Assembly: GCA_029582265.1 (NCBI GenBank) | Contig: CM055819.1 | Span: forward strand, 13,875,087 to 13,939,086 | Source: Zoroaster sp. YZ-2022 | Taxonomy: Eukaryota; Echinodermata; Asteroidea; Forcipulatida; Zoroasteridae | DNA length: 64,000 nucleotides | Direction of reading: 5' to 3' | Shown: positions 28,266 to 40,900 of the stretch, one piece after another | Position numbering within the stretch: position 1 is the stretch's first letter | How the letters are laid out: each line of letters begins with the position of its first letter | Made by a program: the position numbers and the translations under genes | The notes under the pieces: model-generated | Seen by the model: only the letters and a program-made list of their open reading frames with translations | What the model was told of the DNA's origin: nothing | The model's database searches: none

Positions 28266-28954
28266 CATGCATTGCGCATTTGAGTATGTCATGAAACTGG
28301 ATAATGTCTCATTTGCTGCGTTCACGCGGTATTTACCGCAATGGGTCGATACCCTATACTATAGCCAGGCTCTGACCGTATGATGTAGATGTGTGTCACA
28401 CTTATTTGTTGTTGAATATTTACATCAGATCACGAAGCCAATAATACCCCCTACTGAATTGTTAATTTATAGGTTAATGGTAAATTTGTGGTCATTGTAG
28501 CATGAATAAATAATACATGATTGATGATCTTGACCGAGGTACGCAATTATGTTTGTGCCGCACATCCGCGGTAAAACCCGACTAAAACCTTTAAGGGACA
28601 ATATCATCACGATCAGAGCAGACTTTCAACGATACAATACAATAAAAAAATTATTATCCATTATGGGAAACTCGATTGCAATTTAACTTCAAACAAAAAT
28701 CACAACAGTTATCCATAAAAGATTGTTAAAACCCACATATAGAAAACACAGAACATATAAATTAGTTACAAAAATATATACAATTATTTAAAAACCGAGG
28801 AAAGACTAACTATTAAGCTATTACGAAAGGAAGGATCAGAGCCGGCAACACAACAACTCATCATTCCACCTGCTCATTGTACCATTTGATATAGCTGCTG
28901 GAACACAGGATCTGCCATATCACTGGGTTCTCATCCTTCTTTAAGTTTGTAAAA

Positions 28955-29700
28955 TAAACTAATTACTTCTGAAGCTTTTGAGGAATTTGACACGTAGTGG
29001 GTGGCATTTATCGGAAAGAACAAATTTCATTATAATTGCAAATCAGAGATAATTATATAAGGCTGCTGGAGACTCTTACTGGCATATAAATTAATTATTT
29101 GACTGGCCTGTTTGACTACACTCCATCTTATTTCTATCAAGGGACCTTAAAATTACCAAAAACACAAATGAGACAAAAAGTGAGAATACTCTGTAAAATG
29201 GACTTGTAAAACATTTGTAAAATTGTTTGATTTACATTAAAAGAGCTGAGTTTACATAGGAAAAATAGACGTTGTTGCAATCTGTTAAATTTTGATTTGG
29301 CGTAAGTCGAATTTCAATTGATTTTTAATTTCAGTTCCTGTGTATTTGTATACAGACACTGTTTTGATACATTCACCTTTGATAAAAACCGGTGCAATGG
29401 GAGATTTATTTCATGGAGGTCTAATTCTACCTTCATGTTTTTTTAAAAACTAAAATCAGTAATCTGTTTAGTTTTGTTGACATTGATTATCGTCACGCCA
29501 CTGGATGAACTATGACCGTGAAACAATGAAGTGATTGTTGTTTACCGTCCAAAAACCAACAATAGCAGTCATCAGCATACTTGATGATTTTATGTGACGG
29601 GTCTCGAGTCTTAAATTCATTTGTATACAAGACGGGCGACAACACATTCCCGAGGGGTGCACCCCACTAAATAGTGAGAAATTCATGCGCCGAGTCGTTT
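28955..29700 (-). mobile_element. LINE reverse transcriptase remnant
   Basis: The minus strand, across several frames, reads GAPLGNVLSPVLYTNEF then HKIIKYADDCYCWFLDG (RT blocks with catalytic YADD). Next come LQQRLFFLCKLSSFNVNQTI, SILTFCLICVFGN and VLSDKCHPLRVKFLKSF. The series P-x-G-N-VLSPVL, YADD, xxRLxFLRKLxSF, SDxxHPL is the C-terminal half of a CR1/L2-type LINE, heavily shifted. A poly-C run (29736-29754) lies just upstream. Confidence 0.7.
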
Positions 29701-29759
29701 ATCATAATTTGTATGTCCTCAATTTTTTTTCTAACCCCCCCCCCCCCCCCCCCCAACGA

Positions 29760-31660
29760 TTTGAGGCCCATTCATTGGAGTGATTGTGTAAATATGGTCC
29801 AATATCATGACCTGGTGGTCCTTGACTTCCAACTTTGAGTATTTTGGATACACTAGGCTCTGAAAAAAAGTGGTCCTAATTTGATTTCAAGCGTAAGGCC
29901 TTTTTTCAAAAATGGCTGCTTTTCAGTGTGGGCGTTTCCACTACTGTAGAGGGTGGTTTCCATTGGGATGAGAATAACTCGACGGGCGTCTGGACTATTC
30001 ACATTAAATTCAGAAGAAAATAAAAAGTTAGACATCAATCAATATTTTTATTATTTCGGTTTTGAAATATTTAGGACTTCTAAGTATTTTATTTTGATGA
30101 TTTTTTTAAATATTTTGTATTTAGCATTGGTTGCTTTAGAAGTTTATTTAGTGGTTGAATAAGATGCGGTTGAATGGTATTAAAAGCGCTTGAAAAAATA
30201 ATAATATATTAACGTCCCCGCTTAGTCCAAGTGCTCAAAGATACTTTTTGGTTAATCTGTACCGCTTGATTGACAGATCAGATAGGTGTATTGCGCTACT
30301 ATATATGCGGACAGCACATCGCCGGCAGAAAATTATAATATCCAAAATTCTTTACTATTTGGAATATTGTTCAGAACCACGGTGTACCGTGAGATTGGGA
30401 ACGAGGGTGGAACTGCAAAAGGTTAACACGACAAGAAAGACCCAACCCGTAGTAGTACGTTTACGCAAACTCATCTACAGGCGCCATGACAAAAATACAT
30501 GTGTTTAGGCACACAAGATTCCGAAGTCACAAGATTCACACACCGTTTTGATTGACAAAACCAAGTTCTGAATCATTTGATTAATACAATATAGACAGTA
30601 GTATGCCTACTTTGCTGGTGGTGGTGGTGATGGTGGTTTGGGGGTAAGGACGGTTGACATTCAGTAGCAGTTTTAAAAATAAAAATGATCTAATCCAATC
30701 TTCTCAAAATTTGGAATAATCCCTCAAATCCAACAAATTTACACCACTGATGATATGAACAGCCTAATCGACGCAAAATGGTTCGTGTTCTCATAATCAT
30801 CAAGCGTCCGACCATACGTGCATAATTTTGTGAGGTCATATTTGCCAAAATAAACTATGATTGTTCATGGCCTATCCTGCTGCCCATGTATCACCAATCA
30901 CCCTCTTCTTTTCTTACACCTCCTTGCATCATAATCAGCATCGTCATCTTCCTCGAGACATCCATCCATCTTTTAGGCATACCCTTAACGCTTCACTTGC
31001 ATCTGCTTAAGAAAGAAACACATCACTAGGATGCGTGAGCTGCCAGAGACTCAGGGGGACTCGCCAAGTCCCACGAGAGTTAAAGGAGTTAGTTTTGCAT
31101 TATAGACGTTCTTCAATTTCTGCCACGTCGAGTAGACTTCCTCCGGTCAAGCATACGTTATTTTAATTTTTAACTGATAGTGCGCAGGAACTAACTGTAT
31201 ATCTATCCCCTGGAATTAGAACAGCCCGTCGGTATAATCATACGAAATTTTTATACTATTTCATATATTATGATTTTTACGAACTACTCTTTGGGCAGCC
31301 ACTTATTTCTCTTTTAAGTTAGGGTCTGGAAATTATCCTAACAATGTTGAAAAACATTGGAAATTGCTATTTCATATCTTGCGTATTTATTATGCAAAGT
31401 CACTGGAATGAGAAGAGCTGATCTGTATAATTTCTGTGCATCTCAAGTTCCCCCACACCTTTCGTATGACATTCACTGAGATAATTCCTAGATGGGCGGG
31501 ATGTTTTGTTTTATTGCCATTGAAGTGAGCTATAGGCCTAACGTAAATCGTAATCAGTGTAATAATTCAAGTTTCTGCTGATAAATACGAGAGGAGTATA
31601 GTCTACAGCAAGGACATCTTCAAGCGTTTGAAACCCATCAGCATTTCCCGTAGTTTCTTA
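29760..31660. other. Intergenic, upstream of the CACNG-like gene
   Basis: No recognised gene. One TAGGCCTA lies at 31533-31540. The open frame at 30248-30508 has no domain. A promoter for the downstream gene is expected near the right end. Confidence 0.4.
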
Positions 31661-31665
31661 TTTTC

Positions 31666-31695
31666 ATGGTTTGGACCTTGCCTTCTGTAGAATAA
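31666..31695 (+). promoter_or_regulatory. Possible upstream ORF of the CACNG-like mRNA
   Basis: ATG at 31666 opens a nine-residue peptide (MVWTLPSVE) ending in TAA 8 nt before the main ATG at 31704. If transcribed, it would be a close-spaced uORF that could limit initiation at the main start. Transcript start is unknown. Confidence 0.35.
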
Positions 31696-31703
31696 TTCCT
31701 GAG

Positions 31704-31902
31704 ATGAAAAACACCAGTCTGTTGCTCCTGACCATTTGGTCAGTTTTCGGTTCCTATTTGGCACTCCTTTTGACCAGCGTAGGGACGTTCACAAACCAGT
31801 GGGTGTTCACGTCGGAAGAGCGACATCTAGATTTCCACAACGGGACCCTACGGATCACCATGGAAATGTACTCGGGTCTCACTGAGTCCTGTAGGATACG
31901 AG
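31704..31902 (+). CDS. CACNG-like exon 1
   Basis: ATG at 31704 is preceded by GAG. Encodes MKNTSLLLLTIWSVFGSYLA (TM1), FTNQWVF, HNGT and MEMYSGLTESCRIR. The donor is GTGGGT, phase 1. Confidence 0.85.
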
Positions 31903-34900
31903 GTGGGTATGTGGGTATGGCATTATTTGCCCCAATAATGTGGAATTAATATTCTGCACCGTGTAAAGCCCGTAGCAAGAAATTGGCCAAGAGAGCCCAG
32001 TATGTCTTGCAGCTCTGAAATGCTTTCATATTTAAGATAGAGAAAACAGGAATAGTTTTGTCGAATTAACAAAAAGTTGCTGTCGGGCAATATCAGAAGT
32101 CTAATCTGTGAAAATTTAATCACAAAAGATGCTCTTGTTTTTGAGAAAACAACGAAAAACTTATAAACGTTTTTTCTGTTTGTCTTTCAACTTTTGAACT
32201 TCAACTCGAGGGTTGAAATGAATGTATGTTACCAAATACCAATGTTGTGCCTCCCCTTTAACATATTCAAATCTTGAAATGTTTCATTTGCAAGGCGCCA
32301 CCCAGGGGCGGACCTAGGGTCCCAAAAAGGGGGGACACACTGTAAATAGGGGAACAAATAGGGGGAAAATAAAACGAATGGTACATTTACATACACATAC
32401 AAAAACATCCATTCTCCCCCACCCCCCACCCCCCACCCTTAGCTGCCCGCCTGATATGTAAATACAATGGGGTTAAAATCTGTTGCTATGGCATTTGTGG
32501 TTAAAGTACGATTTGTTTAAGGTTGTTTGAAAAGGTCATGCGATTTCATAATAAGTGGATGTGACCTTGTTTTATTTCCCATGTTAATTTTGGAAATGTT
32601 AAAACATTAAAATTGTTTTAAAATCAAGATCCCCGAATTAAAATTCTTCACTTGATCATTTTAAAAATGGCTGCCAAAAATGTTCAAAACATGTAAATCC
32701 AAAACTGCACCCTATAAGGATTCTAAAACTGGTTTGGGATAATCATTGCTTCTATATAGTTCGGACCCTAATTATTATGGGATGGAACTCATTTTGTTGT
32801 TGATTTGCAGTGGATTATCTTTTGTCATATATACATGTTTATCCATTCGACAATGGATGTCCCTGGCCCAGCTCAACTCTAATGAATGCAAAATTGTTTA
32901 CCCTTAGTTATAAAATAATGTCTAAGGTATTTTATGGTTGCAGTGGGTGGAGATTTTGGGTGGAGCTATCCAAACAGAGATTTTCCCTGGCCAGTAATGA
33001 CGTAGACGACCGACCAACGTACGTCTTAAACGTTGAAACTCAAGTATAACCTTTCTCAAACAACCAACTTTAAAATGGATTCAATGGGGAGCAAACCCTC
33101 AACAATGACATTTTTAGGGTGATCCGGTAAAGCCCATACCATTGGAGATGATTTAACTTATTTTGTAAATTATAATAGAACAAAGAAAAACAGACCCATT
33201 AATTTGTTGTATCTGGTCAATCTATCAAATGACTTGGTTTTTAGGGAAGGTATTTGGAACCGTACGGTCGTTTCAACCATGGTTTTCAGGACATATCATA
33301 ACACTAACCCATGGAAGTTTCCTCACAATAATAGGTTATCACGGTTTTAAGAAAGCGACAAAAGACTGTTACAGGTTTTGCTTCCAAGCAAATACGGCAA
33401 TTAAAATAATATACATATAGGCCTATGATATACATTACTTACTTGCTAGTTTGGTTATTACGACTTGACTGAAATAATGTACTTTCGGTTGATGTTCTAT
33501 ATTCAATATCTTATTTATTCTCAATATCTTATGGGAAATCTTATCTAAGCTTGCTGATGCCATTTATTATTTATGACCGACTTCGTGCTCCACACACCGT
33601 GAAAGGGTAATGAGTACAATATTGGCATTTGTATGTAATAATTATATACAGTATACATACATCAAGAAAAATTCATGGTGCGAACTTAATGTTCTCTACA
33701 TAAGCTTTGCCTTCACAAGTTCTTTTTATAACATTTCAAAGACATCTTTAGCAGGCCAACTTCGCTTCTTAATTTGTTCGTATTGTTTTACTCTAAACTT
33801 CATTATTTATTATAGGCCTACTAAATACATAAATAACACAATGTAAAAAGTTGAATACTGATAGGAATTAACAATGAACAAAAAACAACTAAATTATTTA
33901 AATTGAGGGTTTGTGATTTTGAAGCAGATTGCATAGCGTAATTACTCCTTCAAATATTAATTGGTGCCACGGATGATTAACCCTCGCAGCAAATGTGTGT
34001 AAGATATTTCCTAGACTGGCCTTGGTCGCTACGGTGCTATAAGCATAAATGGAGACCTCCACCAATTAAAGATGTATCGCCCGTGTTTTACCGGCAATTT
34101 CCAGAATTTTTGTTTTCACTCGAACATTGATAATTGATAAGAAAGGAAAAAATACCTTTAAAATTAGATCTTTTACAAAATAGTTGTCAGAAGCTTGGTT
34201 TAACAGTAAAAAGTTACAACCTTATTTTATGATGGGACCCACTATAAAATATGCTTCGTACTATTATTTTTAAAGAAATATGTCATTTTAACGCATTTAT
34301 TGGACTGACAGACAAACTGGATGTTGTGTAACATACTGGTAAGATATTAGGCTATTTATTTAACAATCAAGAAACTTGATGGTTACATTAAAAAATCACT
34401 TAAAACCACAATACACGATTGGTGATCTCGAAAAACCATAAATAATTACAGATTTACAAGAAACTTTCTTGGTATAAAGTGTCATAAAATATCCCTTGAA
34501 ATATTTCGATCTCAGGTGCTATCATGTAGTAAAATTAGTGAGATTAATTTCCAAATTAATTTCGTCATCCAAATACAGAAATTCCACTTTGGAATGAATA
34601 CAAATAAACTGAATGCATGTTCACTATTTTCTCAGTAATGACACGACAAAATAAGCTGAAACTTTTACAGATTAGTTTTTATATAAGCCTATGTATCTTG
34701 GTTCTTATTGAGCATGGATGCATTTTTTTATACAGACATTTTACAAAAATATGTGCTGGCTTTAAAGAATCACTCAGTATATACAATAAATAGGATAAAA
34801 TATACCAATAAATTATGACATGAATGACATAAATAATTAATTGATTTGATTGATTGATCGATTCATATTAAATCGCCCTTCCAGTTACTTACAAGTGGGA

Positions 34901-37900
34901 ATTGAAGGATGCTTGGAAGCAAGTGGTGAACAACGCAACACAAGAAATCTTACCAAGACCAGGTAAGTGGGACCAGCCTATAAACAGAGATGATATTGTT
35001 GTAAATAATGGTCAGAAACTCGATTTCATGAGCAGACAACCAAATCCAGCGAACATGTATCAAGCACCATGTATTAGTCTATATGACAACATCATTAGGG
35101 ATTATTAGAACATACAACGTATACATCTACACGAATTGTGTTCTATATATAATATATAACTTATATATTATACATAATATATAACTTGTTTACACTTTGT
35201 GTGACCTTTAGAGTAACTAGGGTGATTTCCCGCCGGGCAAAAATGTTTGTATTTGTATGCAGAGTTTGTACATTTTGTACTTTGCCACATAACATCAAGA
35301 ACTTTTTTAATTTTCAGATGAATAAGATTTGAGATGTAATGTTAGTGCCTTATTATAAATAAAACAAATTAAGAATTTTTCTGACTGTCTAAACAATTTG
35401 GTTTCTTGTGATAGACCAGTGTACATTTTGTGTCCGGCGCAGTTTGACCTTTAGGGCTCTTTTGTGACATCATTGGTTATATCGTCTATATTATGAACAC
35501 AACTTGTGTGACGTCACATTCTTATATGCAGACGCTTAAATTCCATCTAGTAATGGTCTTTAGACACCATCTCCTAGGATGTCTGCCCATGGACTGTAAT
35601 TATTTCAGATTTGGTCGTCAATCACATTTCCATTGTTAATTAACTTTCCTACAAGTAAACGTGTTTCTTCATAAACAAGTTTTCTGTAAAATTATACTTG
35701 TGTAGGCCTAAAGTTGGTACAAGTAGGCCTATCATTCAATATTCGTCTGAAGTGCTTTCATCTTAGAGAAAAAGGAACTGTTATGTCGAATTTTCAAATA
35801 AATACAAACACATTAAAACATGAAACAGTTTTTTGTCGTTTTCTCAAAAACGTGAGCACCTATTGTGATGAAACAGTTTTCGTCGTTTTTATGATTTATG
35901 ATTTGAAACCCAGAGGGTTGAATTTAACGTTACCAAATACCAATGTTGTACCTTCCCTGGAATAGCTTAAAAGAATGTGGAGATATAATTAGTCTCCGAG
36001 AGCAACATAAACTTGGAAGTTCGTTTCACATATCTCAGTTTAAAGGATTTTTTTCGAGGATGAAACATTTTGTGTTTGTGTCCATTGTAGGTTCCCCGAC
36101 CTGCGTCAAAATAAGAAACGTACTTCCTGCGGCTGGCTCTCCGCCCAAGGACATCACATCTGCAGCACTTGGTATGAAACTTACTTGGTATAAAACCAAG
36201 TAACATTGTAAACATCTTTCTAGATTTTTTCTTTATAGTGCTGTCACTTTTAAGAAAGGTGAAATAATTTCTGTTTCGAATTTTGGAAAGAGTACCTTTT
36301 CCTCAATTCATGAATACATCAAAATCTGAATATATTTTCAGCAGTTTTCTCTGTTTTAAATGTTTCTTATAAAACTGAAGCTCTCACAGGTTTATTTTGT
36401 ATCTTGGTTCAACGAGAGCTAAGCATACTCGCATAAGAAACAGTTTTGCCACCATTACCAATGAAGTATCTTCCCTTTGAACAACCAACCTGAAGAAACT
36501 AGTGAATATGCATTCACATTGTTCCTATTCATTCTAATGTGGAATTTTTAGGAAAGAGTATACACTCTTTCTGATACAATTTTTTTATTGGAGGAAAACT
36601 GACAAAAGTTATGGATTAAAATGCTGCCAACTTAAATGTTGCCAACATCTTATTTTAGCCAAGATCAACTCGGTGTGGCCCTTCCCCGTCATCAGTTTCC
36701 TTCTCCTCATTGTGTCCTCGGCTCTCAGCACGCTAGGACTATGCATTCCCACCAAGAGGGCATTCATGTTCTTCGCTGGTGTCGTCTGCGTAGTCGCAGG
36801 TGAGTATAGTGTTTGGTTACCAATTACATATAAAAAATGGCCGCGAATGGAAATCCGAATGATTGAGTTTGGCTGTAGTGTTGATCTTTATCGTCACTAC
36901 TGAAGCACGACCGTCAGGGGTGCGTGATGAGAAACTTCCCCGAGAGGTACTAACCTACCTCGCAGTGCACCCTGGACCCTTTCTCGAAAGGTGACGAATA
37001 TCTCATCAAATTGGTCTTTACCAAAGCTTACCATGCAAGCAACCTCGCCAGTTAATGCAATTTTGCCTAGAAAACTCTTTCAAGAGCTTCAAGGTCCTAC
37101 AATCCTCCAACTTAATGTTGAAGGGTTAACCCCAGCAAAACGTGACATTATCAAACAATTAGCCACTGATAAAGCTGCAGCCGTGTTACTCCTCCAAGCT
37201 ACTGATAAAGCTGCAGCCGTGTTACTCCTCCAAGCTACTGATAAAGCTGCAGCCGTGTTACTCCTCCAAGCTACTGATAAAGCTGCAGCCGTGTTACTCC
37301 TCCAAGCCACTGATAAAGCTGCAGCCGTGTTACTCCTCCAAGCTACTGATAAAGCTGCAGCCGTGTTACTCCTCCAAGCCACTGATAAAGCTGCAGCCGT
37401 GTTACTCCTCCAAGCCACTGATAAAGCTGCAGCCGTGTTACTCCTCCAAGCCACTGATAAAGCTGCAGCCGTGTTACTCCTCCAAGCTACTGATAAAGCT
37501 GCAGCCGTGTTACTCCTCCAAGCCACTGATAAAGCTGCGGCCGTGTTACTCCTCCAAGCTACTGATAAAGCTGCAGCCGTGTTACTCCTCCAAGCCACTG
37601 ATAAAGCTGCAGCCGTGTTACTCCTCCAAGCTACTGATAAAGCTGCAGCCGTGTTACTCCTCCAAGCCACTGATAAAGCTGCAGCCGTGTTACTCCTCCA
37701 AGCTACTGATAAAGCTGCAGCCGTGTTACTCCTCCAAGCCACTGATAAAGCTGCAGCCGTGTTACTCCTCCAAGCTACTGATAAAGCTGCAGCCGTGTTA
37801 CTCCTCCAAGCCACTGATAAAGCTGCAGCCGTGTTACTCCTCCAAGCTACTGATAAAGCTGCAGCCGTGTTACTCCTCCAAGCTACTGATAAAGCTGCAG

Positions 37901-40900
37901 CCGTGTTACTCCTCCAAGCTACTGATAAAGCTGCAGCCGTGTTACTCCTCCAAGCTACTGATAAAGCTGCAGCCGTGTTACTCCTCCAAGCTACTGATAA
38001 AGCTGCAGCCGTGTTACTCCTCAAGCTACTGATAAAGCTGCAGCCGTGTTACTCCTCCAAGCTACTGATAAAGCTGCAGCCGTGTTACTCCTCCAAGCTA
38101 CTGATAAAGCTGCAGCCGTGTTACTCCTCCAAGCTACTGATAAAGCTGCAGCCGTGTTACTCCTCCAAGCTACTGATAAAGCTGCAGCCGTGTTACTCCT
38201 CCAAGCTACTGATAAAGCTGCAGCCGTGTTACTCCTCCAAGCTACTGATAAAGCTGCAGCCGTGTTACTCCTCCAAGCTACTGATAAAGCTGCAGCCGTG
38301 TTACTCCTCCAAGCTACTGATAAAGCTGCAGCCGTGTTACTCCTCCAAGCTACTGATAAAGCTGCAGCCGTGTTACTCCTCCAAGCTACTGATAAAGCTG
38401 CAGCCGTGTTACTCCTCCAAGCTACTGATAAAACTGCAGCCGTGTTACTCCTCCAAGAGACCCACTCTAAAAGCGACGATCAGCTGAAAATCTCTGGCTT
38501 CAACTTAGCCGCTTCAATACATCACGACTATCGTGGCATTGCTACCTTCGTCAGATCCGACATCAGCTTCACAAAAGTTACGACTTCGCCCAGCGGAGAT
38601 CTCACTCAGTGGATAGCTGCGTATATCGATGGAATAACCATAGAGAATGTCTACAAACCCCTCCAGCTCAATTCACGGGCCTACCAGCTTTCAATCATCC
38701 AGCTGTATATGCATGAGATTTTAACTGCCAACATCTAAACAGGGGATATAAACGGAACTCGGACAACGGAGAACAACTAGCTGATTGGGCTTCCACAAAT
38801 GACCTGGAACTGCTATACGACAACAAACAACCATCAAGTTTCTATTCTGCCAGATGGGACAGCAACACCAATCCAGACTTAGCCTTTGCAACCAAAGCTA
38901 ACCAACTAAATAACACCACCAGAACAGTTCTTGGTAGATTCCCAAGATCGCAACACAGACCATCTATCATCAAGCATCCGGCACTAATCACTCCCACTCA
39001 TTGTTCTCCAGTAAAACGCTGGAACCTCCGTAAAGCTAAATGGCCAGCCTTCACCAATGATATGGAACTGGCCACCTCCAACCTACCAAAAACTGATGCT
39101 GGAAACATAAATACCTCCTACAACAAATTCTCCAAACAATATCTTGGAATCAGCCAAAAAGAACATCCCAAGAGGTGTAAGAAAATCTTATGTGCCAGGA
39201 TGGGACGATGAATGCGAACAACTCGCTAAGCTCCACCAAGAATCACCCACGCCAGAAGAGGCAGCAGATAGGACAGCCACTATGCTCATTAAACACCTGG
39301 ACAAAACAAGACAAGAGAGACGAAAAGAAGCAGTTGAGTCTATTGATTTCTCACATTCTAGCCGAAAAGCTTGGTCCTCGATACTCAAACTGACAGGTGC
39401 CAGGAAGAAGACAACAGTCTCGAAAACTCCTGTTAGAGCTTCAGCAGTAGCTTCGCGCTTCATCAAAAATGGAAAATTTTTAAACCACGACAAACCATTC
39501 ACCAGGCTAGTTAAGCAACAACTAAGAACAGAACAACTCAAACCCTCGTTTGACTCGCACCTCTGTCAAGAATTCTCCACCAAAGAAGTTCGTTTCGCTA
39601 TCAACATGTTGAAAGCCGGTAAAGTTCCAGGACCAGACTATAATTATTCACCCAGAATTTGTCAAAAATCTTGGACCAAAATCCATTGAATGGCTTCGAG
39701 ATTACTTCAGCACCTGTATCAAAGTTCAGAAAATCCCAAAAATATGGAGACATGCTAAAGTAATGGGAATTCTCAAACCGAACAAGGCCGCCGAAGACCC
39801 GGGCAGCTATCGCCCAATAAGCCTACTGTGCATAATCTACAAAGTGATGGAGAGATTAATATACAATCGTATCCAACCCATTGTGGATCCTCTACTCCCA
39901 CCTGAGCAGGCCGGCTTCCGTACAGGACGCTGTACAACAGACCAAGTAACACTCCTCACAGAAGACATAGAGGACACCTTCCAAAAAGGTCTCAAGAATG
40001 GTGCTGTACTGGTCGATCTATCAGCAGCATATGACACGGTATGGCATAGAGGTCTTGCCCTAAAACTACATAAAATCATACCTGATAAAACCTTAGTAAA
40101 CTTTCTTATGACAATGACCACTTGCAGAAGCTTTACAATGACGGTAGGCGAAGAAACCAGTAAAAAACGCTTCCTGAAAAACGGGGCCCGCAGGGCTCAG
40201 TGCTCGCACCGCTTTTATTCAACATTTACACTGCTGACCTACCAACCACTGTCTCAAAGAAATACATCTACGCAGATGACATAGCACTCCTAACCTCTGC
40301 CAAAAACTTCAACAAGCTTGAAACAACATTTGGCACCGATATGGAATCCTTAAGTCGTTACTTCAAAAACTGGAGACTCCGACTTAACATCACCAAAACT
40401 GTTAGCAGTTGCTTTCATTTAGCAACTAGACTGGCTAACTACAAAATCAAAGTCGTTTGCAATGGCACAACTATCCCGTATGATGATTTCCCCAAGTATC
40501 TTGGTGTTACCTTGGACAGATCTCTAACATACAAAAGCCATCTCACACAGCTCGCACAGAAAGCCAACGCTCGCAACTGTCTCATTAGACGACTAGCAGG
40601 CCTTTCCTGGGGCGCAGACTACAACGTTCTTCGAATCTCAGCAATAGCTTTAGTATACTCTGTTGCAGAGTACTGTGCACCGGTATGGGCAAGGAGCACC
40701 CACACCAGCAAGATTGACGTAGCCCTCAACAACACCATGTGCATCATCTCAGGATGTATCAGATCAACTCCCACTCAATACCTTCCAGTAGTCAGTGGAA
40801 TTGCTCCTCCTGAAGTGAGACGACAGCAGCAATGCCTTGCTCTTGCGCGACGCGCCGCTGGGTGTGACTCCCATCTGCTTCATCAACTGCTGGCAAACAC

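Noticed and set aside
37089..38024. 311-codon minus-strand frame of RSNTAAALSVAW repeats
   Set aside because: Antisense reading of the 36-bp LINE array; open only because the unit is a multiple of three.
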